Positions 1 through 6,522 of a stretch of 14,942 nucleotides of DNA are shown here, piece after piece (within the stretch, counting starts at the first letter, position 1; every line of letters starts with the position of its first letter). The notes beneath the pieces were generated by a model. It had not been told where the DNA came from. It was given only the letters and a program-made list of their open reading frames with translations, and searched no databases. Source of the DNA: Promethearchaeia archaeon (GTDB lineage Archaea; Asgardarchaeota; Lokiarchaeia; Sigyniarchaeales; SOKP01); contig JAHQWX010000009.1 in assembly GCA_029856375.1 (NCBI GenBank), positions 1 through 14,942 on the forward strand. The letters run 5' to 3'. The position numbers were made by a program, and so were the translations under genes.

Positions 1-339
1 GGCTTGTAATTTCTCCCTAATCTCGTTTAAATGCTCAACAAGTAATAAGAACCGGTAACCTTTTCTTGTCTCCGGATCGAAAAAAGTAATACCCATCTTT
101 CCCATCATTTTTAGCCTAATATCTCCCCTACCAAAGGTTATACCGGATGCTATTTGCACACCATCTGCGTGACAAGCATCAGTTTCAAAAATTGCTAAGA
201 TATCACGATCTTTGTTTAGAACATCTTTGAAAATTTCCCTCACTTTTAATCCAATCCTTAATCCAGCTAAAACCGGAGGACAAATGTGACCGTGAAAATC
301 TCGGGCCTTTTTGATTAATTGCTGAAAATTCTCGCTCAT
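1..339 (-). CDS. FmdE-family protein (formylmethanofuran dehydrogenase subunit E-like), partial
   Basis: This gene starts with ATG at 339 and runs off the left edge, so only the first 113 residues are visible. Residues 15-22 read FHGHICPP, followed by a glycine-rich LAGLRIGLK stretch, and residues 52-75 hold ETDAC (Cys56), then DGVQIASGITFGRGD. This pattern of a GHxCP motif, a second cysteine and a GxTFGxGD-like segment is characteristic of the FmdE/FwdE family. Members accompany tungsten or molybdenum formylmethanofuran dehydrogenase, which reduces CO2 to the formyl level on methanofuran, but many are stand-alone metal-binding proteins of unknown role. The cysteines and histidines probably bind metal (inference). 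It lies 31 bases downstream of the FAU-1 gene on the same strand, so the two may be co-transcribed. There is no strong Shine-Dalgarno sequence. No other fwd/fmd subunit is visible, so membership of a complex cannot be claimed. Confidence 0.8.
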   Translation of the reverse strand, partial: MSENFQQLIKKARDFHGHICPPVLAGLRIGLKVREIFKDVLNKDRDILAIFETDACHADGVQIASGITFGRGDIRLKMMGKMGITFFDPETRKGYRFLLLVEHLNEIREKLQA

Positions 340-370
340 ATAACAAACCTTTGGATTTATTTTTTCATTT

Positions 371-1867
371 TTATTGGTTCAATATATTTGAAACTTCTAG
401 ATTTACTCTCTCATAAGTTTTTTGAGAGATGATTTGGTTTTTATGCAACATTTCGAATAGCTCTTGGTCGATTACTTTCTTCGTTCCATCTTCAAACTCA
501 ACAACATCTATTTCTAAGTCGAAATAGTGAATTTCTAACGGTCTAATTGATATCGGTGTGTTGAGATTATGGTAGGCTCCTTTAAAGTTGTTATTCTTAT
601 CATAATATTCGTTCTTATAACTCCATTCTCCCTGCTTAAAATGAACTAAAGCATAATCGTCTTTTTCTATTGGCAAATCTAGGCCGTCGTATCTACCCTT
701 GGCTCGAAATTTTCTCTTTACTTTTAAACCGAATTGGGGTTTTTTAAAGATCTCAATTATTGTTCCTGGTGATAAATATTCAACTTTTCCCAAGAGTTTT
801 TGATGGGCAATAGAGATCACTTGATCAATTTGAAAAAACTTATCTAAAATAAATTCATTAATTGAAGAGTTAATGACTGTCTCTTCTTCTTTTAAGTTTT
901 CTAACAGGTATTCGTTAAAATCCAAAAACATTTCGAAACCTTGTGTTTCTTGGCTAATAATTGATTTTAACGAGTGATGATATTGTATCGTTTTACAGAT
1001 TTTTCTTCTTTCTTCGTCCATTTTTATCTTAATTGATTCTGGAAATAAATAATCTGTTGAGAAGGTATCTTGATATATTTGTCTGTTATCCTCTGCTTCT
1101 ATAATTTCTTTATCAATGAAGTCTCGTAATTCTTTTAAAGTTTTAAGTTCTTCTAGGAGGTTTTCCTCTGAAGTAAATTGAGATGCTGTCCGAAAGATGA
1201 TTCCTGCATCTCTTAAGTTAAACGATTTGCTTATTTCTAGTAAATTTGTTCTTACTTCTGTAGATTGAATTTTTTTACTGTATAAGACTTTAACTTTAGA
1301 TTTTGGTAATATAACGAGGTAATTTCCACTTAACGAATAATGAGGTTGTAATATCGGTGCTTTTTTACCAGAATCCTCTTGAGATACCTGAAAAACTCCT
1401 TTGAAATTTTTATCGTAATACCGATTAACAATCCCGTAATCTGGCCAATATTCATTTGAGATAAGAGCATTACTAGATTTTTCGTTTTCTTTTTCTGACG
1501 CTAAATCCACTATTGAATATCCTTTATCTTTATAAGAACGAATTACTGTACCTACATATATCGAATTTCGAGGGTATTGAGAGTTAAGAACAAGTAAATC
1601 GGGAAAAGATTTTTGATTTATAGGGATAGAGTCAAGAATAATCTTTGGATTTTCAATAGGATTATTAAATAAAGAGAATTTAAGATTTATTCCTTGTTTA
1701 TCCCAGCGATCTTGAATTGAAATTTCTTTTACGAGGTCTTTTTTCTCACTTTCCAAATAAAACCTTTTCCGGATTAATTTTGAAGGAAAAATAACATTAA
1801 ATCCAGCGTTTAGAAAAATATTGGTTAGCGCTGTGGAATATATCCCCCTTATATAAACATTTTTCAT
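371..1867 (-). CDS. FAU-1 type ribonuclease (RNase E/G-like core with DUF402)
   Basis: The 498-residue protein matches the archaeal FAU-1 family, AU-rich RNA-binding proteins related to bacterial RNase E/G that act in RNA processing. The N-terminus shows the family signature VYIRGIYSTALTNIF (residues 4-18) followed by GFNVIFPSKLI. Residues about 90-125 look like an S1-type RNA-binding strand region. Residues 220-229 (DAGIIFRTAS) resemble the conserved RNase E/G core motif. Residues about 365-490 form the C-terminal DUF402 domain, with FKGAYHNLNTP at 428-438 and YFDLEIDVVEFEDG at 448-461. The middle (about 235-345) is charged and helical and less recognisable. The length is close to the family norm and the ATG start preserves the conserved N-terminus. 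It is divergent from the protease gene across 141 AT-rich bases and upstream of the fmdE-like gene. Functional assignment rests on family similarity. Confidence 0.85.
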   Translation of the reverse strand: MKNVYIRGIYSTALTNIFLNAGFNVIFPSKLIRKRFYLESEKKDLVKEISIQDRWDKQGINLKFSLFNNPIENPKIILDSIPINQKSFPDLLVLNSQYPRNSIYVGTVIRSYKDKGYSIVDLASEKENEKSSNALISNEYWPDYGIVNRYYDKNFKGVFQVSQEDSGKKAPILQPHYSLSGNYLVILPKSKVKVLYSKKIQSTEVRTNLLEISKSFNLRDAGIIFRTASQFTSEENLLEELKTLKELRDFIDKEIIEAEDNRQIYQDTFSTDYLFPESIKIKMDEERRKICKTIQYHHSLKSIISQETQGFEMFLDFNEYLLENLKEEETVINSSINEFILDKFFQIDQVISIAHQKLLGKVEYLSPGTIIEIFKKPQFGLKVKRKFRAKGRYDGLDLPIEKDDYALVHFKQGEWSYKNEYYDKNNNFKGAYHNLNTPISIRPLEIHYFDLEIDVVEFEDGTKKVIDQELFEMLHKNQIISQKTYERVNLEVSNILNQ

Positions 1868-1895
1868 CTTTCAAAATTTCTCTAAAATAAAAAAC

Positions 1896-1952
1896 ACTAT
1901 AATTTTATTACCCAAGATTATTAAAAAATTTTGATTTTACTATAATTTTATT
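1896..1952. repeat. 14-base direct repeat in divergent promoter region
   Basis: The sequence ACTATAATTTTATT occurs twice, at 1896-1909 and 1939-1952, with start points 43 bases apart, in the 141-base gap between the FAU-1 gene (minus strand) and the protease gene (plus strand). The copy at 1896 lies about 29-42 bases upstream of the FAU-1 start codon, where a TATA box for a leaderless archaeal transcript would be expected on the minus strand. The copies could be duplicated promoter elements or a regulator site. In DNA this AT-rich, chance similarity is also possible. Confidence 0.4.
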
Positions 1953-2008
1953 GGAGAATAGCTAAATAATAAACATAAAAATTAGAAATTTCAATTAGCA
2001 TAAAAAAC

Positions 2009-4840
2009 ATGCGGAAAAGAACTTACTTCAACCGATATATCTTTTCATTTTACATTTTTTTAATTATAGGTTCCTTTATATTCCCTTATTTGATAGTTAT
2101 AAGGAAAGTATCTATAAATCCGCTCATCAGCGATAATTTATTAAATACTATTCCTATTCAATCCCAAAGTGATACTATAACCCACTTTCAAGATGACCTC
2201 TCTATAATTAATTTATCGAGATTTGATAAAAATCTCAACTCTATTGAGGATGAGCTTGATCGCATTATAAAGCTTTTCCCGGACGATTATGAGGTAGATC
2301 TTCTAATTGATGTTGAAGAAAAGAATTTATATTTCGAATTGGAAAGATTTAGGGAATTTGGAAAAATAGATATAATCATCAATAGTAAAAATTATTGCAG
2401 ATTTTCTGGAAAAGTTGATTTAAAGGGCTTAAAGGGATATATTAAAACATCTTCCGGTTATTCGTTTATACAAATCGATAGAAAAGCGCAATTTAATTTA
2501 AGAAAATCCCTAGAACAACTAAGGATATATCCAGATATACGCCATGAATATTCTTTAAAAGGGGACAATCACTCAACTATTGCTATAATCGACCAAGGTA
2601 TTGACGATACGCACCCTGCTCTTAAAGATAAAATCATTTATTGGCAAGATTTTACCTCAGAGAATTACCCCGAACCTCAAGACGAGCGAGGACATGGAAC
2701 CCAAGTTGCGAGCGTAGCTTGTGGAAAACCGTATAATACCACAGATTCTTGTGGTAGGACTATTTATACTCATTTCCTATGTTATAATTATACTAATTCC
2801 GGATTGAATTTTAGTGAAAGTTATTACCAAACATTTATGTGGCTGAATTTAACACACGAAGGTAATATTACCGTTCAAGGTAATTGGTTTAATCCCGTTC
2901 CTGATGAAACCCCCGTGAATATCACTGAGATATTCTTAGAAAACTTGAGTCAAAATGTAGCGCTTAAAGAATTTATTTTTATTAATCAAACCTTTACATT
3001 GAATTACGAGATTAATGAAAGTAATTTCGGTTTTTATCAGATTAAAGTACTTTTTAATTTTACATCGACAATTAATCCGGCAGTAGGAGTTAATTTAACA
3101 GTATATTTCCCTGAAAACAATTCAAATATTGAAAATTTATATTCTGGAGTTGCACCAAATGTCCAAGTGATAATGCTTCGGGCGATAACAAAAAGCGAGA
3201 TTGAACTGGCACTGGATTGGATAATCGATAACTATAAGTTAAAAAACATTACAACTGTGGTTATGAGTTTTAGAATTTGGGATATTGATGGAAAAATTCG
3301 AAGTAAAGCTAATGAACTGGTATTAAAAGGAGTAATTGTGGCATGTGCTGCCGGAAACGATGGATCAGGTCAAAATTTCGCAGGAGCCATTGATCACTCA
3401 CCAGGATGTGCAGATAAAGTAATTTCTGTTGGAGCTGTTAATCAAAACAACTCTCTAGCTTCATATAGTTCACAGGGAGGATCATCTCCCACGGGGAACA
3501 CAATAAAACCAGATCTGCTGGCGCCTGGGGGTGAGCTGATTAGTTGGTATCTTCCAAATCAAAGGATATATTGTGCTGATTCAAACGATAAAGAGTATTT
3601 TTCTGAATTTCATATTGGAAAATACGACGATTTGATAAATAACGATACATCAGGAGTCGCAGGAACATCTTTTTCTGCACCAATTGTCGGTGGTATTGCA
3701 CAATTAATAATTGAGAAGCTTGGTGGTGTTGAAAATTGGAATTTTACCGAGAGCGAAGCATTATTTATCAAAAATTTAATGCTGCTAACTGCTTCTGAAA
3801 CATATCCAAATAAAAGAGGATACGAACCAAATTACTCACCGGAATTAAATAGAGGGGAAAAAGATGTTCACGAAGGATGTGGAGTCATTAATCCTGATGC
3901 GTGTATCGATGCTTTAACTTATGAACTTGCGATGAATTCATCAGATATAGGAACGCTCTATTCAATTGGGACATTCAATGGAGTTCGTCCAACTTGTTGG
4001 ATCAGAGCAATAAATCTGCGCTCAAAAACTTATTACGATCTAAATCTTTCAGTTCCACAATCTGCAGATTTTGATCTTTACTTGTATGACTATAATGGAA
4101 ACCAATACGGCGAACCTATTATTGTCTCTAGTAGTTGTTCTGCGGGCTCAGGAATTAGCGAGTCAATTCATAAATTGGTACCACCTCTAACAGGAAAATA
4201 CTTTTTAGCAGTAAAAGGAGTTTCTGGTTATGGAGATTTTTCAATATCAGTACAAAAACTAAATTTAACTTACGATGATACTCACCCAAATTCTTCCATA
4301 CTAACTCCTGAAGATGGTTATATTGGATGGGGAAACATATTTATTTCGGGAACAGCTACTGATGACAAATCGGAGGTTATAAATGTTACTTTCATAATAG
4401 AAAGCCGCGCTGGATACGAAAACTATACGATCGTAAATCCTTCCTTAGTCTTTAATTACTCTTGGATAACATCGTTATATGACGATGGCGGATGTTATAT
4501 AAAAATTCAAGCGTTCGATTCGTTCGGGAATGGTGGCTATTCTAACATCATTTCTATTATTATAAGAAATATTTTCGTAATTACTCCCGTAGGAATTATA
4601 ATCACTATTATTTTCATCGCAGCAGTAGTGATTTCAAGTAAGGTTTCAGTAAGACTGTTAACTAGCGAAAAATTTATGGATTATCTTGATAAAACTTTTT
4701 CTACGCTAAGAAATCCTACTAAAGCAGAATTAAGAGAACTATTTACTATCAAGAAAGTTAAAAATGCAGTTTATTCTTTCCGCAACAAGCGCTTGAGTAA
4801 AATACCTCTTAAGCAGCCCATTTCTAAAAACTTGGATTAA
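2009..4840 (+). CDS. Membrane-anchored subtilisin-like (S8) serine protease
   Basis: This 943-residue protein is an extracytoplasmic S8-family peptidase. A hydrophobic segment at residues 11-31 is a signal peptide or signal anchor. A prodomain-like region of about 60-180 precedes the catalytic domain. The catalytic triad is visible: Asp195 in IAIIDQGIDDTHP, His229 in RGHGTQVAS and Ser554 in GTSFSAPIVGG, with oxyanion-hole Asn450 in AAGNDGSG. Residues about 240-380 are a large insertion after the histidine, rich in N-glycosylation sequons. Residues about 640-750 resemble a pre-peptidase C-terminal (PPC) beta-sandwich (DFDLYLYDYNG, GKYFLAVKG). Residues about 757-852 resemble an Ig/cadherin-like module. 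A transmembrane helix at about 855-876 is followed by a basic tail of about 67 residues that should be cytoplasmic. The gene precedes the archaeosortase gene by 84 bases on the same strand. No Shine-Dalgarno sequence is evident, so it may be leaderless. The substrate is unknown. Confidence 0.92.
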   Translation: MRKRTYFNRYIFSFYIFLIIGSFIFPYLIVIRKVSINPLISDNLLNTIPIQSQSDTITHFQDDLSIINLSRFDKNLNSIEDELDRIIKLFPDDYEVDLLIDVEEKNLYFELERFREFGKIDIIINSKNYCRFSGKVDLKGLKGYIKTSSGYSFIQIDRKAQFNLRKSLEQLRIYPDIRHEYSLKGDNHSTIAIIDQGIDDTHPALKDKIIYWQDFTSENYPEPQDERGHGTQVASVACGKPYNTTDSCGRTIYTHFLCYNYTNSGLNFSESYYQTFMWLNLTHEGNITVQGNWFNPVPDETPVNITEIFLENLSQNVALKEFIFINQTFTLNYEINESNFGFYQIKVLFNFTSTINPAVGVNLTVYFPENNSNIENLYSGVAPNVQVIMLRAITKSEIELALDWIIDNYKLKNITTVVMSFRIWDIDGKIRSKANELVLKGVIVACAAGNDGSGQNFAGAIDHSPGCADKVISVGAVNQNNSLASYSSQGGSSPTGNTIKPDLLAPGGELISWYLPNQRIYCADSNDKEYFSEFHIGKYDDLINNDTSGVAGTSFSAPIVGGIAQLIIEKLGGVENWNFTESEALFIKNLMLLTASETYPNKRGYEPNYSPELNRGEKDVHEGCGVINPDACIDALTYELAMNSSDIGTLYSIGTFNGVRPTCWIRAINLRSKTYYDLNLSVPQSADFDLYLYDYNGNQYGEPIIVSSSCSAGSGISESIHKLVPPLTGKYFLAVKGVSGYGDFSISVQKLNLTYDDTHPNSSILTPEDGYIGWGNIFISGTATDDKSEVINVTFIIESRAGYENYTIVNPSLVFNYSWITSLYDDGGCYIKIQAFDSFGNGGYSNIISIIIRNIFVITPVGIIITIIFIAAVVISSKVSVRLLTSEKFMDYLDKTFSTLRNPTKAELRELFTIKKVKNAVYSFRNKRLSKIPLKQPISKNLD

Positions 4841-4856
4841 AATAACAATTAATAAT

Positions 4857-4876
4857 AAATATCTTCAAAGATATTT
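4857..4876. repeat. 20-base palindrome between protease and archaeosortase genes
   Basis: AAATATCTT at 4857-4865 and its exact reverse complement AAGATATTT at 4868-4876 are separated by CA, giving a nine-base-pair perfect inverted repeat. It begins 17 bases after the protease stop codon and is followed by a short pyrimidine run. The near absence of a loop makes it more like a dimeric regulator's operator than an RNA hairpin terminator, although a weak terminator role is possible. It is 49 bases upstream of the archaeosortase start. Confidence 0.5.
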
Positions 4877-4924
4877 TCTCCAATATAATACGAACTATAC
4901 TCATTAAAACCAATTATAAATAGA

Positions 4925-5623
4925 ATGAAGCCTCCAAAAATCGAATACGAGGGTAAAACATATATATTTTCCATTAGATCCCTATTAATTTTTGCGATTG
5001 GAACACCTTTAATCTCATTTCTGATATATTTTAGTCACAATTGGGTGTGGCTCCATGAAATTGTATCAAAACAGACGGTGTGGCTGATGAATTTAATCAC
5101 TGGTATGGGGGCTTCAGTTGAGTATAGGTCATTTTATGGTAATATGCCCTCCCCTTGGTTTATTGTAATTCCTGGGAGAGCAGATATCGGATTTACGACT
5201 TTCTGCACGGGAATTCAAGCAATCGCAATCTTTGCTGGAATAATTCTTACGATTCCACACTCCCAAGATCCAGATACTAGCAAAGACATCTGGAAAAGAA
5301 AATTATTTGCCCTAATTATATCGTCTGCTATATTTTATATCGTAAACATAATTCGGATGGTTATTCAATTAGATCTTTACTATATTGGTTATGCATGGCA
5401 TGATATTCACTATTCAATATCTGCAGCAAGTTCATTTATCGCGGCTATAATAATCCTATTACTTCACAAATGGATTCCAGAGTTTGTTATCTCGATAATT
5501 TATGTGGGAGTATTAATAAAGAAAAAAATTAAAAAACCTGAAGATGAAGAACTAATGGAGGAGACAAAAGATAGTTCTAATCTGGATTTAAAGGAGGGGA
5601 CAAAAGAAAATGATGGAATTTGA
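4925..5623 (+). CDS. Archaeosortase/exosortase family transpeptidase
   Basis: The 232-residue polytopic membrane protein shows the hallmarks of the archaeosortase/exosortase family, cysteine transpeptidases that cut C-terminal sorting signals on surface proteins and attach the product to a lipid or other anchor. The catalytic cysteine is Cys94 in TTFCTGIQAI at the start of a membrane helix. The conserved arginine is Arg144 in NIIRM. The third catalytic position is probably His159 or His162 in WHDIHYSIS. Membrane helices are predicted at about 17-36, 92-111, 127-149, 165-181 and 185-198. A charged 33-residue tail, presumably cytoplasmic, ends the protein and its coding DNA contains the start of the mtrH-like gene. 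No protein in the window has a canonical C-terminal sorting signal (motif, helix, short basic end), so its substrates must be elsewhere or use an unfamiliar signal. The subfamily cannot be assigned by eye. Confidence 0.85.
   Translation: MKPPKIEYEGKTYIFSIRSLLIFAIGTPLISFLIYFSHNWVWLHEIVSKQTVWLMNLITGMGASVEYRSFYGNMPSPWFIVIPGRADIGFTTFCTGIQAIAIFAGIILTIPHSQDPDTSKDIWKRKLFALIISSAIFYIVNIIRMVIQLDLYYIGYAWHDIHYSISAASSFIAAIIILLLHKWIPEFVISIIYVGVLIKKKIKKPEDEELMEETKDSSNLDLKEGTKENDGI
5557..5607 (+). repeat. Duplicated GGAGGRGACAAAAGA element, second copy acting as ribosome binding site
   Basis: GGAGGAGACAAAAGA (5557-5571) and GGAGGGGACAAAAGA (5593-5607) differ at one base and begin 36 bases apart, both inside the archaeosortase coding region. 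They encode the similar peptide segments MEETKD and KEGTKE. The second copy contains a strong Shine-Dalgarno core GGAGGGG (5593-5599) ten bases before the mtrH-like ATG at 5610. The first has no start codon suitably placed after it. The pair could be a simple tandem duplication in a low-complexity tail. Confidence 0.5.
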
Positions 5624-6512
5624 AAAAGAACAAAAAACATTCGCAATTGGAAATGTAAAGATTGGAGGACAACCGGGAGAAAATCCAAGTGTTTGCATCG
5701 GTTCAATTTTTTATAAAGGGCACCCCGCTCTCATAGACGAGAAAACTGGCAAATTCGATAAGACTCTTGTAGAAAAAGAAGTAAACGAATTCGTTGATAT
5801 TTGTGAGAAAAATTCCATCCCATATGTTTTAGATGTGGTGGGTTCTTACGAAGACGCCTTATACGAGGAATGTGTATATATTGCAGATTTAGTAGATTGC
5901 CCATTTCTTGTAGATGGAGTGAACGACTCGTCGAGAGTACCAGTTATGGAGAAATTAGCCGAAAATGGGTTATTAGATCGAGCTATTTTAAACAGCATAG
6001 ACGAAAACACTTCTAAAGAGAGCGTTAAAAAATTAAAAGAGATTAAAATTAAACACGCTGTACTTTTAGCCTTTGGAGTTCGATATATTACTCCTGAAAA
6101 GAAATTAAAATTTATTCGAGAAAGCTTATTACCAATAGCGAACGAAATTGGCGTAGAAAATTACATTATTGATACAGCTGTGTTAGATTTACCTTCTTTA
6201 TCTTTCACAGCTAGAACCGCTTACTTGGTAAAGCAAGAATTCGGAATCCCTAGTGGTTGCGCACCAGCTAACGCTGTTTATGGATGGGAAAAAATTAAAC
6301 AATATGGAAATGAAGCAAGAATTAGTGCAATAACATCTGCTTCGATCTATTGTATAGTAGGCGGATGTGATTTTGTTCTATTTGGTCCAATAAAATTTGG
6401 TAAATATATCGTACCATCCGTTGCTATGATTTCCGCAATGAATGCGTATTATCGAAAACGGCTTTTACGCAAAAAGATTTCCGATAAAAATCCGATAAAT
6501 TCAATCTTTTAG
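5610..6512 (+). CDS. mtrH: MtrH-like methyl-tetrahydromethanopterin methyltransferase subunit
   Basis: This 300-residue protein matches subunit H of tetrahydromethanopterin S-methyltransferase over its whole length. In methanogens MtrH moves the methyl group between methyl-tetrahydromethanopterin and the corrinoid of MtrA; the protein has a TIM-barrel fold and is peripheral to the membrane. Visible family features are FAIGNVKIGGQPGENPSVCI (residues 11-30), GSIFYKGHP (31-39), YVLDVVGSYEDA (72-83), VDGVNDSSRVPVME (101-114) and IPSGCAPANAVYGW (213-226). The start is ATG at 5610 or the adjacent ATG at 5613, behind a strong GGAGGGG. It overlaps the archaeosortase gene by 14 bases, implying translational coupling. 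No mtrA-G or corrinoid protein gene is nearby, so in this organism it probably works with a separate corrinoid protein, or in the H4MPT Wood-Ljungdahl pathway, rather than in a full Mtr complex (inference). Confidence 0.9.
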   Translation: MMEFEKEQKTFAIGNVKIGGQPGENPSVCIGSIFYKGHPALIDEKTGKFDKTLVEKEVNEFVDICEKNSIPYVLDVVGSYEDALYEECVYIADLVDCPFLVDGVNDSSRVPVMEKLAENGLLDRAILNSIDENTSKESVKKLKEIKIKHAVLLAFGVRYITPEKKLKFIRESLLPIANEIGVENYIIDTAVLDLPSLSFTARTAYLVKQEFGIPSGCAPANAVYGWEKIKQYGNEARISAITSASIYCIVGGCDFVLFGPIKFGKYIVPSVAMISAMNAYYRKRLLRKKISDKNPINSIF

Positions 6513-6522
6513 ACTACAAAAA

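Noticed and set aside
2009..4840. The protease as the substrate of the neighbouring archaeosortase
   Set aside because: Its C-terminal helix is followed by about 67 residues, whereas canonical sorting signals end within a few basic residues after the helix, and no known CTERM motif precedes it.
5500..5706. A 68-residue minus-strand open frame
   Set aside because: It is antisense to the end of the archaeosortase gene and the start of mtrH; its low-complexity Ser/Phe content reflects the purine-rich opposite strand.
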